Assembly: GCA_965232405.1 (NCBI GenBank)
Contig: OZ246966.1
Coordinates: 2,604,001-2,668,000, forward strand
Reading direction: 5' to 3'
DNA from: RCIO01 sp965232405
GTDB lineage: Bacteria > Pseudomonadota > Alphaproteobacteria > Rhizobiales > Rhizobiaceae
Length of the DNA stretch: 64,000 nt
Part shown: piece by piece, positions 1 through 12,046 of the stretch
Layout of the letters: each line of letters begins with the position of its first letter
How positions within the stretch are numbered: position 1 is the stretch's first letter
Position numbers and translations under genes: made by a program
The notes under the pieces: model-generated
Told to the model about the DNA's origin: nothing
Database searches by the model: none
Seen by the model: the letters and a program-made list of their open reading frames with translations, nothing else

Positions 1-3485
<3,485 letters not shown>

Positions 3486-3562
3486 CGCCTTTCGCTTCAA
3501 CGCAACACCGGCGGAATGAACTCCGGCACGCGACGTAACGCGATGATATCTGACGGGACTGT

Positions 3563-5020
3563 ATGATGGGCAAGGTAACGGGATTTCTGGAGATCGACAG
3601 GCAGGTGCACCAGTACCAGCCGGCGTCTGATCGCATTCGGCATTTCCGCGAATTCACGCTGCCGATGTCGGACAAGGAAGTCGAGAAACAGGCCGCGCGC
3701 TGTATGGATTGCGGCATCCCGTTCTGTCACGGGCCGAACGGCTGCCCCGTCCACAACCAGATACCGGACTGGAACGACCTCGTCTACAATGGCGACTGGG
3801 ACGCGGCGATCCGCAATCTGCATTCGACCAACAATTTCCCCGAATGGACCGGCCGCATTTGCCCGGCGCCCTGCGAGGAAGCTTGTACGCTGAACCTCGA
3901 GGACATTCCGGTCGCCATCAAGACCGTCGAGCAGGCGATCGCCGACAAGGCTTACGAGACCGGTTATGTCCGGCCCTACCCGCCGGAGAAGAAGACCGGC
4001 AAGAAGGTTGCCGTTGTCGGGTCAGGCCCGGCCGGCATGGCGGCTGCTCAGCAGCTTGGCCGCGCGGGACACGATGTTCATGTCTATGAGCGCGAAAGCC
4101 GGCCCGGCGGGCTGATGCGCTACGGCATTCCCGACTTCAAGATCGAGAAGCACTATATCGACCGCCGGGTCGAACAGATGCAGGGCGAGGGCGTGACTTT
4201 TCATTGCGGCGTCAATGTCGGCGTCGACAAGCCCGTCGCCGATCTGCTCGCCGAATACGACGCCGTCCTCTATTGCGGTGGTTCGGAGAAGCCTCGCCCT
4301 GCAGGTATCCCCGGCGCCGATCTGCACGGCGTGCATGATGCGATGCCCTATCTGGTCCAGCAGAACCGCCGGGTTGCAAACGAGGACATACAGTCGGTTG
4401 CATGGCCATCGGAGCCGATTCTGGCCGGCGGCAAGCATGTTGTGGTTGTCGGTGGCGGCGATACCGCGTCCGACTGCGTTGGCACGGCTTTCCGGCAGGG
4501 GGCGGTAAAGGTCACGCAGCTCGACATCCGTCCGCAGCCACCCGAGAAGGAAGACAAGCTGGCATTCTGGCCCTATTGGGCCACGAAGATGCGTACGTCC
4601 TCGTCGCAGGCCGAAGGCGCGCAGCGGGAATTTCAGGTTGCGACGCTGGAATTCGTTGGCGAGGACGGCGAACTTACCGCCGTCAAGTGCTGCGAGGTCG
4701 ACGAGAAGCGCAAGCCGGTCGAAGGTACGGAGTTCTTCATCCGTGCCGATCTGGCCTTCATTGCGATCGGTTTTGCCGGCGCGATGGAAGGCGGCTTTGT
4801 CGACAATCTTGGCGACAGGCTCGATACTACGCTCGATGCGCGCCGTTCGCACAACGTCGTCGCCAATGAGATCGACTACAAAACCAATGTAGACAAGCTG
4901 TTTGCTGCCGGCGATGTACGGCGGGGGCAGTCTCTCGTCGTTTGGGCGATCCGCGAGGGCCGGCAGGCCGCGCGCTCGATCGACGAGTTCCTGATGGGAA
5001 CCACGCTGTTGCCGCGCTAA
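3563..5020 (+). CDS. gltD: Glutamate synthase (NADPH) small subunit
   Basis: The beta subunit passes electrons from NADPH through FAD and two 4Fe-4S clusters to the large subunit. The 485-residue protein is full length for the family. Cluster cysteines lie at C47, C50, C55, C61 and C100, C104, C108. The FAD Rossmann motif GSGPAG is at 153-158, and a second dinucleotide fold shows GGGDTASDC further on. Two ATGs in tandem (3563 and 3566) are possible starts; many homologues would begin at the second, MGKVTG. It lies just downstream of gltB in the same direction, forming the usual gltBD operon. Confidence 0.97.
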   Translation: MMGKVTGFLEIDRQVHQYQPASDRIRHFREFTLPMSDKEVEKQAARCMDCGIPFCHGPNGCPVHNQIPDWNDLVYNGDWDAAIRNLHSTNNFPEWTGRICPAPCEEACTLNLEDIPVAIKTVEQAIADKAYETGYVRPYPPEKKTGKKVAVVGSGPAGMAAAQQLGRAGHDVHVYERESRPGGLMRYGIPDFKIEKHYIDRRVEQMQGEGVTFHCGVNVGVDKPVADLLAEYDAVLYCGGSEKPRPAGIPGADLHGVHDAMPYLVQQNRRVANEDIQSVAWPSEPILAGGKHVVVVGGGDTASDCVGTAFRQGAVKVTQLDIRPQPPEKEDKLAFWPYWATKMRTSSSQAEGAQREFQVATLEFVGEDGELTAVKCCEVDEKRKPVEGTEFFIRADLAFIAIGFAGAMEGGFVDNLGDRLDTTLDARRSHNVVANEIDYKTNVDKLFAAGDVRRGQSLVVWAIREGRQAARSIDEFLMGTTLLPR

Positions 5021-5033
5021 GGCGGCGTCCGAA

Positions 5034-6257
5034 CTATTCGGTGATTGCCGTCGTGGTTTCGGTCGGGTCTGTCGGCGTGACCGGAACGGCGGCGTAAGGC
5101 GGCGCGGAAAAATCGTCGGCGCGGCCGGCCTTCGCCGGCGGGGCGATGCCTTCCATCGACAGTTTCTCTGCCGGCGTGCGGGCCTCTTTCGGCCGTTTCA
5201 TCGTGACCGCGCCGAGCAGATCGTCGCCGCCGTCGAGTTCGGCGCCGCCGAGCGCCACGGGGTTGGTGCGCGTCACCTCGGGAATTTGGCCTGGATCTAT
5301 TTCCAGCGGTGAGAAGTCTGAAAAGTCGTAGCTGGCAACACCGGTTCCGGCGGCTGCGCCAAGAAACCTGTTGAGCGGCCGTTCGGCATAAAATGCGACC
5401 TTGCGCCTGCCGTCCCTGGTCAGATTGATCCCGTCTGACCCGCGCAGACGTACGCGCTGGCCGTTCATGTCGGGGCCGACTGATGTGTAGGCGCCGTTTT
5501 CGTCAACGAAGCCGTCCCAGATGTCGATGAACTCACCACCAACGCGTTCGGTGGTCGAACGATAGATATCGTTGAACGCCAGCATGTCGGCGGTCATGGA
5601 GCGCGATTTGAACGATGGCACGCCTACCCAGAACAGCGGCAATCCGCGGTTGCGAATCTTCCCGGCAAGCGCCTCGACGCGCCGCTTGTATTCCTTGGTC
5701 CATTCTTCGCTGCGAACTTTCTGCCGCGTGCCGTCGACCACAAGCTGCTGGCGGTCGTTGGAACCGAGCATGACAATCACGACGGACGGCTTGTGCTCGT
5801 CGAGAATGGGTTCGATCTCTTCGGGCCAGTTGTAATAGTCGTCGCGCACCAGACCGGACGAACCGCTGGTGCTGGAGACGATGCGCACGCCCGGTGACTG
5901 CGCATAGGCGGAGACAAGACCGTCTGCCATGCCATCGGCCAGAAAGTCGCCAACGACCAAAACAACACGGGCATTGTCGAGCTTGTCGACCGCCTCGGGC
6001 TCAGGCGCACGCACGACATTCGACGAACTGCTTCCGGAATTACGGGTGCGGGTGGTGCGGCGCGGCTCTGCCTTTTCAGCGCGCTTGTTGCCGCCAAAAA
6101 GCAGGTCGAAAAGCGTTCGGGGCTTTCGCTCTTCCTGAGCAAAGGCCTGGACAGAGAGCGCGGTCAGCAGCGGCGCTGATACGAATACGACCGCCACAGC
6201 AATCGCGGCTAGTCGTATGCCGATGCCTTCGAAAGGCCGCCCCAGAACCAAACTCAC
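5034..6257 (-). CDS. Exported SGNH-like protein (DUF459 type) lacking the catalytic Ser and His
   Basis: This 407-residue protein has an N-terminal hydrophobic signal or anchor (about residues 14-40, ending near VQAFAQ). A basic, serine-rich linker follows, then an SGNH-hydrolase-like fold. Block III is visible as MLGSNDRQ. In block I the usual GDS reads VVGDFLADG, so the nucleophilic serine is replaced by Phe, and in block V the usual DxxH reads DGIN. It may therefore bind a ligand rather than hydrolyse an ester; this is inference. It starts 6 bases after the transglycosylase gene, so the two are probably one operon acting at the cell wall or periplasm. The C-terminal tail is Pro/Thr-rich and of low complexity. 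Confidence 0.8.
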   Translation of the reverse strand: MSLVLGRPFEGIGIRLAAIAVAVVFVSAPLLTALSVQAFAQEERKPRTLFDLLFGGNKRAEKAEPRRTTRTRNSGSSSSNVVRAPEPEAVDKLDNARVVLVVGDFLADGMADGLVSAYAQSPGVRIVSSTSGSSGLVRDDYYNWPEEIEPILDEHKPSVVIVMLGSNDRQQLVVDGTRQKVRSEEWTKEYKRRVEALAGKIRNRGLPLFWVGVPSFKSRSMTADMLAFNDIYRSTTERVGGEFIDIWDGFVDENGAYTSVGPDMNGQRVRLRGSDGINLTRDGRRKVAFYAERPLNRFLGAAAGTGVASYDFSDFSPLEIDPGQIPEVTRTNPVALGGAELDGGDDLLGAVTMKRPKEARTPAEKLSMEGIAPPAKAGRADDFSAPPYAAVPVTPTDPTETTTAITE

Positions 6258-6263
6258 TCTCCG

Positions 6264-7478
6264 TCAGTAACGACGCAAGGTACTCAACACCTCTTTGCTG
6301 GGGTGTCCGTCCTGCGTCAAGCCCAGCCGGCCCTGCACCGCCTTGATCGCATCGCGCGAGCCGGAGCCGATCTTGCCGTCGATCGGGCCGTCATAATATC
6401 CAAGCGCCGACAGCCGGCGCTGGAGCTCTTCCGTTTCGTCCGAGGTCAGCCGCGTGAACGGGCGGTCCCAGTCGCGTACAAGACCGCCATAACCGGCAAT
6501 CTGGTCGGCAAGAAGGCCGACCGCCATCGCGTATTTGTCGGCATTGTTGTAGCGCTTGAGCACGAAGAAGTTCTTGGTCATCAGGAAGGCTGGCCCGTCG
6601 CGCCCCTGCGGCACTTTCAATTCGGCGCTGTCGCTGCCTCGCGGAAAATCCTTTCCATTGACGCGCACGACCCCGATCGAGGCCCACTTGTCGAGGCTCA
6701 TCGAACCGCCGGGGAACTTGCGGCCGGGCGGGAGCGTCACCTCGTAGCCCCATGTATGACCGGTGCGCCAGCCATTGCGGGCGAGCAGGTTGGCGGCCGA
6801 AGCCAGCGCGTCGGGGATCGAGTTCCAGATATCGCGCCGGCCATCGCCGTCCACATCGACAGCAAAGGCCTGGTAGCTGGTAGGGATGAACTGGGTGTGG
6901 CCCAGCGCGCCGGCCCAGGAACCGGTCAGGTGCCTGACGTCGATGTCGCCATTCTGCAGGATTTTCAAGGCAGCCAGCAATTGCTGGCGGGCAAACTTGG
7001 CGCGGCGCTTGTCGGCATAGGCAAGTGTTGCAAGCGAACGCACCGCATTGCGCATCACGCGGTCGTTCTTGAGGATTTCACCGTAGTTCGATTCGATCGA
7101 CCAGATGGCCAGAAGGATGTGGCGATCAACGCCGAACTGGCGCTCGATATGATCAAGCCAGCGCGCCCATTGCCGCGCCATTTGACGCCCTGTCGCGATG
7201 GCGTCTTCGTTCACGCGATTGTCGAAATAGTCCCACACCGGAGCACGGAATTCGGGCTGGAAGCGCGCCTTTTCCAGTACCTCCGGATCAGGCGCGGTGA
7301 CGCCCTGAAAAGCACGATCGAAGGTCGAACCGGAAATACCATTGTTCGCAGCCACTGAGCGGAACTGCGAAACCCAGCGCTGAAAACCCGCGTCCGAGGA
7401 TGCCGGTACTGCAGAAAATGACAGTATTACCGCCATTGTGGCTGCCAGGCGGGCGGCATAGTTCGCGATCGCGTGCAT
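6264..7478 (-). CDS. Lytic murein transglycosylase, MltB-like, with C-terminal peptidoglycan-binding domain
   Basis: The product cleaves glycan strands of peptidoglycan in the periplasm. The start at 7478 is preferred over an upstream in-frame ATG at 7514 because AGGAGG sits 6 bases before it. The protein is then 404 residues with a signal peptide (about 1-29). A membrane-bound-transglycosylase domain follows, with the likely catalytic Glu in AIWSIESNYGEI and the family segment GALGHTQFIPTSYQ. The last 60 residues are a PG_binding_1 repeat (RRLSALGYYDGPIDGKIG). It is co-directional with and 6 bases from the DUF459 gene. The exact MltB subtype is not certain. Confidence 0.9.
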   Translation of the reverse strand: MHAIANYAARLAATMAVILSFSAVPASSDAGFQRWVSQFRSVAANNGISGSTFDRAFQGVTAPDPEVLEKARFQPEFRAPVWDYFDNRVNEDAIATGRQMARQWARWLDHIERQFGVDRHILLAIWSIESNYGEILKNDRVMRNAVRSLATLAYADKRRAKFARQQLLAALKILQNGDIDVRHLTGSWAGALGHTQFIPTSYQAFAVDVDGDGRRDIWNSIPDALASAANLLARNGWRTGHTWGYEVTLPPGRKFPGGSMSLDKWASIGVVRVNGKDFPRGSDSAELKVPQGRDGPAFLMTKNFFVLKRYNNADKYAMAVGLLADQIAGYGGLVRDWDRPFTRLTSDETEELQRRLSALGYYDGPIDGKIGSGSRDAIKAVQGRLGLTQDGHPSKEVLSTLRRY

Positions 7479-7681
7479 TCCGTGCCTCCTTCGAATCGCT
7501 GAAAGCGCTATCATTCGCCGACTGCAGTTAGGAAACAGTTTACCAAATTGCCACGCAACACATACTGAGGCACCGTACGCGCCGCTCCCTTGCCCTGCGA
7601 TGCGAATCGTTCAGTATTCATCAATTCAGGCGTGAAAATGTTCTGTCAGGGCTCAAGCGAACCATCCAGGGATGTCGCTCA

Positions 7682-8587
7682 ATGAAAAAAGTACGCAAAG
7701 CTGTCTTTCCCGTTGCCGGGCTTGGAACACGCTTTCTGCCGGCAACCAAGGCAATTCCGAAGGAGATGCTGACGGTCGTTGACCGGCCAGTCATCGACTA
7801 CGTGGTGGAAGAAGCGCGGGAAGCCGGGATTGAACACCTCATCTTCGTCACCGGCCGCAACAAGGGCGTGATCGAAGATCACTTCGATGTTCAGTTCGAG
7901 TTGTACGACACGCTGGCTCAGCGCGGGAAGGACGAGGTGCTGGGCAATCTGCAACGCATCCAGCCATCGCCCGGCCAGACCAGCTTTACCCGCCAGCAGC
8001 AGCCGCTCGGCCTCGGCCATGCCGTCTGGTGTGCGCGTGACATCGTGGGGAACGAGCCGTTCGCGCTGCTCCTGCCCGACATGATCATGCAGGACGAACC
8101 GGGCTGCATGGCGCAGATGGTGTCGCTTTATGAAAAGACCGGCGGCAATGTCGTTGCCGTGCAGGAATGCGACCCGGCCGAAGCGCACAAATACGGGATT
8201 GTCGGACGCGGACGCACCACCGGTGACGGTTTCGAGATCACGGAGATGGTCGAGAAGCCGGCCAAGGGCACCGCGCCATCCAATTTCTATCTAAACGGCC
8301 GCTACATTCTTCAGCCGGAGATTTTCGACATTCTTGCCAGCCAGGAGCGCGGCGCCGGCAACGAAATCCAGCTTACCGACGGCATGCTGAAGCTGAAGGA
8401 CAGGCAGGACTTCTTCGCCTATCCCTTCAATGGGCGCATTTTCGATTGCGGATCGCCGGAGGGTTTTGTGGAAGCAAACATCGCCTTCTCGCTGCAGCGC
8501 GACGACATGAAAGACCGTATCGGCGGCAGCCTCGCCGATCTTCTGGCTGAAGCGGAAGCAACACGTAAGAAACGTTCGCGCGCCTGA
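7682..8587 (+). CDS. galU: UTP-glucose-1-phosphate uridylyltransferase
   Basis: The enzyme makes UDP-glucose from UTP and glucose-1-phosphate, the precursor for exopolysaccharide, LPS core and periplasmic glucans. The 301-residue length is typical. The N terminus carries the nucleotide-binding segment PVAGLGTRFLPATKAIPKEM. Further family blocks are ALLLPDMIMQ, VQECDPAEAHKYGIV and FDCGSPEGFVEANI. It stands alone, divergent from the transglycosylase gene, and a perfect 8-bp hairpin follows its stop. Confidence is high. Confidence 0.96.
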   Translation: MKKVRKAVFPVAGLGTRFLPATKAIPKEMLTVVDRPVIDYVVEEAREAGIEHLIFVTGRNKGVIEDHFDVQFELYDTLAQRGKDEVLGNLQRIQPSPGQTSFTRQQQPLGLGHAVWCARDIVGNEPFALLLPDMIMQDEPGCMAQMVSLYEKTGGNVVAVQECDPAEAHKYGIVGRGRTTGDGFEITEMVEKPAKGTAPSNFYLNGRYILQPEIFDILASQERGAGNEIQLTDGMLKLKDRQDFFAYPFNGRIFDCGSPEGFVEANIAFSLQRDDMKDRIGGSLADLLAEAEATRKKRSRA

Positions 8588-8595
8588 ACAATCGC

Positions 8596-8616
8596 TGCGC
8601 CGCAGTCAGCGGCGCA
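8596..8616. terminator. Hairpin between convergent galU and outer-membrane gene
   Basis: TGCGCCGC (8596-8603) pairs perfectly with GCGGCGCA (8609-8616) around a 5-base loop. It overlaps the end of the minus-strand gene and lies 9 bases after the galU stop. There is no long T-run on either strand, so it may be an mRNA-end stabiliser rather than a strong intrinsic terminator. Confidence 0.45.
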
Positions 8617-10345
8617 AGGTCATGCCCAGATAGACGGTCGTAGTCTGGGAATCGCGGCCGGCAACGTTGCTTGTCACGCGCTCATGGCTCGCCCGTCCGG
8701 TAATGCCGGCAAAGCGGTTCAGCCACCATGTCAGGCTCAGTTCCCCATTGAGCGTGATATCGCGGTCGCTACTTGCAGAGTATTTGCGCCAGCCAGCGCC
8801 CAGCGAGGCGGTGCCGGTCAGGTTGGCACGCAGTTCCCGCGTGACGGCCACGGACGCATCGTAAAGCACCGAACCCGATGAACCAGCGGTTGTCGACCCT
8901 TCGACCTCGGTCCCGGCATTCAGGTTCACCGTCGTGCCGCGGATCGGCGACCAGTTGATGTCGGCGTCGAGTGACAGGGCGGATATGGCCGCCAGCCGCG
9001 TATCGTCGATGCTTTCGCCCAGCCAGCCGGCGGACAATTCGCCATTCAGCTTCTCGCCCATGTCAAACTCGACGCCGGCACGCGCGCCGTAGATGCTTGC
9101 CGAACGCGCATAACCGGCGGTGTCCAGCCGCTGGTCGTATATGCGACGGCCATATTCCAGTTCGATAAACGGGACCAGTGCCGGTGAGATTTCGTACCCG
9201 CCGCGCAGGCTTGCCGAATAGAGCGTGTTGTTGCGATCCGACTGGGAAAGCATGACGCCCGTGGACAGAGGTGCGGGTCCATAAGTATTGCGCGCCACGT
9301 CGCCGGTCAGCGAAGCGCGCAGCCTGCCGGAGTGTTTCTCAAGACCAAGGCTGCCGGTCAGCGTTTCGCGCAAGGCGCGTCCCGCCGTTCCTGAAAGCAC
9401 CGTTGGGGAGGTGGCCTCTTCGGGGCCGCGTGAGTAGCCCGCTCCGCCATTCAGCCGGAACTCATTGCCGATATCGATGCCTACTTCACCGTCTGCGCTG
9501 CCGGTGAATTCCGAAAAGCCGGAGCCGGTGATAGAGGTTCGGTAGGTGGCATCGAGCGAAAGCGACGCCGAGTGGCGTGACCAGTTCGATGTTGCTTCGA
9601 CGTTGAGGTTGGTTGACGACAGGAAATCGGCGCTACCGCCCGTTGTGGACTGGGCGTTCGATGTCCATTCGATTCCCTGTTGAAGTGTTGGCCTCAGGGT
9701 GAAGGTCCCGATCTCGATGCCCGGCGCGGCATAGGGGTTCTCATCCGCTTCGCGGCCTATTGCTTCGACGGCACTGGCGCGCTCGGAGTAGATCTCCGCT
9801 GCCGTGTTGCGCTCCTCGTCATCGGAATCAATGCTCCCGACACGAACCGTTCCGGTGGTGAGATCGGACGCTTCGGTATCTGTCGAATTCGAATTGGCTG
9901 TCGTACGGTTGGTGCTTGTCGGCTGGTTGCCGGCCAACTCGCCGTCCACGCCTTCGTCCGCTGCTCCGTCGCGGCTGGTTGACGAGCGCCGGCGGACCAT
10001 GCGGGCAGCGGTGAGATCATTGGTTGCGACAGCCGACGGGCTGGTCGAAACATAACCGTCCAGTTCGGTGTCGGATACGTCGTCTGGCAGCGCTCCCTGG
10101 CTGACGGGGCGGTAGGTCGGCGTTGGCGCCCGTTCGACGTCCTCCACCGGTTCCGCAAATCGGGGGCGCTCGCTTGGCAGCGGCTGAAGCGTCCCGTCAT
10201 CGTCGGAAATTACGCCGCGCAGCCGGGGCGTGTCCTGAGCGGTCGCAAGGCCCGGTGCGAAACCAGCAACCAGCCCGGCCGCCAAGGCCAGTGCTGTGCG
10301 GGAAGCGCTGTGTTTTGAATGGATGGACCGGACGCGCAACGTCAC
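8606..10345 (-). CDS. Outer-membrane beta-barrel protein
   Basis: This 579-residue protein has a signal peptide (about residues 14-36, ending near GLATAQ). A Pro/Ser/Thr-rich acidic segment (37-200) follows, then about 370 residues of alternating, aromatic-ended beta strands (for example IEWTSNAQ, GYEISPALVPFIELEYGRRIYDQ), ending in VYLGMTLRR. This resembles the outer-membrane beta-barrel family often seen in rhizobia (BBP2-like). Substrate and role are unknown. The start is GTG at 10345, with GAGGAAG seven bases upstream. A TTAACCAT motif sits about 75 bases upstream and may be a CtrA half-site. Confidence 0.75.
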   Translation of the reverse strand: MTLRVRSIHSKHSASRTALALAAGLVAGFAPGLATAQDTPRLRGVISDDDGTLQPLPSERPRFAEPVEDVERAPTPTYRPVSQGALPDDVSDTELDGYVSTSPSAVATNDLTAARMVRRRSSTSRDGAADEGVDGELAGNQPTSTNRTTANSNSTDTEASDLTTGTVRVGSIDSDDEERNTAAEIYSERASAVEAIGREADENPYAAPGIEIGTFTLRPTLQQGIEWTSNAQSTTGGSADFLSSTNLNVEATSNWSRHSASLSLDATYRTSITGSGFSEFTGSADGEVGIDIGNEFRLNGGAGYSRGPEEATSPTVLSGTAGRALRETLTGSLGLEKHSGRLRASLTGDVARNTYGPAPLSTGVMLSQSDRNNTLYSASLRGGYEISPALVPFIELEYGRRIYDQRLDTAGYARSASIYGARAGVEFDMGEKLNGELSAGWLGESIDDTRLAAISALSLDADINWSPIRGTTVNLNAGTEVEGSTTAGSSGSVLYDASVAVTRELRANLTGTASLGAGWRKYSASSDRDITLNGELSLTWWLNRFAGITGRASHERVTSNVAGRDSQTTTVYLGMTLRR

Positions 10346-10407
10346 CAGACTGCTTCCTCGGCGACTTCTCTCATGAAGGCGCGGGAGGCGCCAAATCTTG
10401 CCGAACC

Positions 10408-10425
10408 GTAAACAGCGATGGTTAA
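10408..10425 (-). promoter_or_regulatory. CtrA-like half-site upstream of the outer-membrane barrel gene
   Basis: Reading on the minus strand, TTAACCAT (10425-10418) is followed after four bases by GTTTAC (10413-10408). TTAACCAT is the half-site described for the cell-cycle regulator CtrA. It lies in the 148-base gap upstream of the gene starting at 10345. This is a sequence match only; no regulator gene is in the window. Confidence 0.3.
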
Positions 10426-10493
10426 CGGAGCGTTGATTTCTTCAGGTCTGAGAAGCGTGGCCGGGCCCGATTTCGCGTCAGTCTCGGAGGAAC

Positions 10494-10955
10494 CTATTCG
10501 TCGCGCTCGACCACCAGGTCGCCGCCTTTGGCGGAAACGATTTTGACCCGCGTTCCTTCCGGCATTTCGGGCCCCGACACGCGCCACGTCGTGTCGCCGA
10601 TGCGAACCCGGCCAATTCCCTCGCTGATGGGTTCAAGAAGCGTTGCGGTGCGGCCGACCAATTGCTCGCCTCGCTTGTTGAGCAAAGGCTCGTCGCTTTC
10701 GGACTCAGTGGCATTCATGATCTTCTTGCCGACATAGGCAGACGCGATCGCAAGCACAAGGAACACCAGAACCTGCGCCTGCCATACCCAGAAAGAGTAA
10801 GTCCAGAACTGCAGTGACAGTGCGCCGACGAGAATGGCAGCGATACCGATCCACAGCAGGAACACGCCGGGGATGATGATTTCGGCTGCCAGCAGCGCAA
10901 AGCCCAGCACCATCCAGTTCCAGGGGCCGAGCTCGGAGAATACCGTGGCGATCAT
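10494..10955 (-). CDS. NfeD family membrane protein
   Basis: This 153-residue protein has a hydrophobic N-terminal half with about three membrane segments (residues 10-85) and a C-terminal OB-fold domain (about 95-153, GRTATLLEPISEGIGRVRIG). NfeD proteins are partners of SPFH/stomatin proteins in membrane microdomains. The SPFH gene lies 15 bases upstream in the same direction, matching that pairing. The short form without a protease domain fits the NfeD1b/YbbK type. The biochemical role of the pair is not settled. Confidence 0.9.
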   Translation of the reverse strand: MIATVFSELGPWNWMVLGFALLAAEIIIPGVFLLWIGIAAILVGALSLQFWTYSFWVWQAQVLVFLVLAIASAYVGKKIMNATESESDEPLLNKRGEQLVGRTATLLEPISEGIGRVRIGDTTWRVSGPEMPEGTRVKIVSAKGGDLVVERDE

Positions 10956-10970
10956 GGTGTCACCCTGGCG

Positions 10971-11930
10971 TCAGGACTGGCTGGGGCCGGTCGCGGGCGG
11001 CCTTGCCCGGGAGGGCGTCGGCGGGTTCGGGTTTCCGGGCCGGTCATCGCCGAACATGTCCCTTGCGATCGAACCGATGCCACCCAGCGTTCCGATCAGC
11101 GACGATGCCTCGAACGGCATGAGGACGATCTTGCCATTGTTGGCGGTGCCGATCTTGGCCAGCGCCTCGGTGTATTTCTGCGCCACGAAGTAGTTGATTG
11201 CCTGCACATCGCCCTTGGCGATGGCTTCCGAAACCACCTGCGTGGCGCGTGCTTCGGCTTCGGCTGCGCGCTCGCGCGCCTCGGCATCGCGGAATGCGGC
11301 TTCCTTGCGGCCCTCGGCTTCCAGAACCTGTGCCTGCTTCAGTCCTTCCGCCTCAAGAATCTGCGCGCGCTTGTTGCGCTCCGCCATCATCTGCCGGGCC
11401 ATCGACTCGACCAGGTTGGCCGGCGGGTTGATGTCCTTGATTTCCACGCGGGTCATCTTGATGCCCCACGGGTTTGCCGCGTCGTCGACGATCTTGAGCA
11501 ACCTCTCGTTGATGGCGTCGCGGTTGGAAAGCAGTTCGTCGAGATCCATTGAGCCCATGACGGAACGGATGTTGGTCATGGTGAGGTTCAGGATTGCGTT
11601 TTCGAGACCCGACACCTGATAGGCGGCCTGCGCGGCGTTCAGCACCTGATAGAAGGCCACCCCATCCACGGCCACGATGGCGTTGTCGCGGGTGATCACC
11701 TCCTGGGTCGGTACGTCGAGCACCTGCTCCATCATGTTCATCTTGGCGCCGATGCGGTCGATGAAAGGCACGATGATATTGAGGCCGGGCGTCAGCGAGC
11801 GCGTGTAACGGCCGAAGCGCTCGACCGTGAAATTGAAACCCTGGGGGACTGTCTTGATGCCCGCAAAGATGAGCAGCAGGACAAGAACGACAAGAACCGC
11901 AATGACGATGTCAAAGCCCGAAAACAGCAT
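10971..11930 (-). CDS. SPFH/band-7 (stomatin-like, QmcA type) membrane protein
   Basis: The product is 319 residues from the ATG at 11930, chosen because AGGAGG lies 5 bases upstream; an upstream in-frame start at 11960 lacks this. One N-terminal membrane helix (about residues 3-25) precedes the SPFH domain (FGRYTRSLTPGLNIIVPF onward). An Ala/Glu-rich coiled coil (about 185-245, LKQAQVLEAEGRKEAAF) follows, with a Pro-rich tail at the end. It probably forms oligomers at the inner membrane and works with the NfeD protein encoded just downstream. Confidence 0.92.
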   Translation of the reverse strand: MLFSGFDIVIAVLVVLVLLLIFAGIKTVPQGFNFTVERFGRYTRSLTPGLNIIVPFIDRIGAKMNMMEQVLDVPTQEVITRDNAIVAVDGVAFYQVLNAAQAAYQVSGLENAILNLTMTNIRSVMGSMDLDELLSNRDAINERLLKIVDDAANPWGIKMTRVEIKDINPPANLVESMARQMMAERNKRAQILEAEGLKQAQVLEAEGRKEAAFRDAEARERAAEAEARATQVVSEAIAKGDVQAINYFVAQKYTEALAKIGTANNGKIVLMPFEASSLIGTLGGIGSIARDMFGDDRPGNPNPPTPSRARPPATGPSQS

Positions 11931-12046
11931 GCCGTCCTCCTGTCCAAGGCGTGGTGCCAACAGTCCGCAGCGGACCTAGCACGATTCGCTGTTCCCAAGG
12001 ATGTAGGGAGCCGCCGGAGGCGTTGCAAACGTGTATAGGCACGCGC

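Noticed and set aside
10342..10587. An 81-codon minus-strand frame in the gap before the outer-membrane gene
   Set aside because: Its first half overlaps the NfeD gene in another frame and there is no ribosome site; the gap holds a possible regulatory motif instead.
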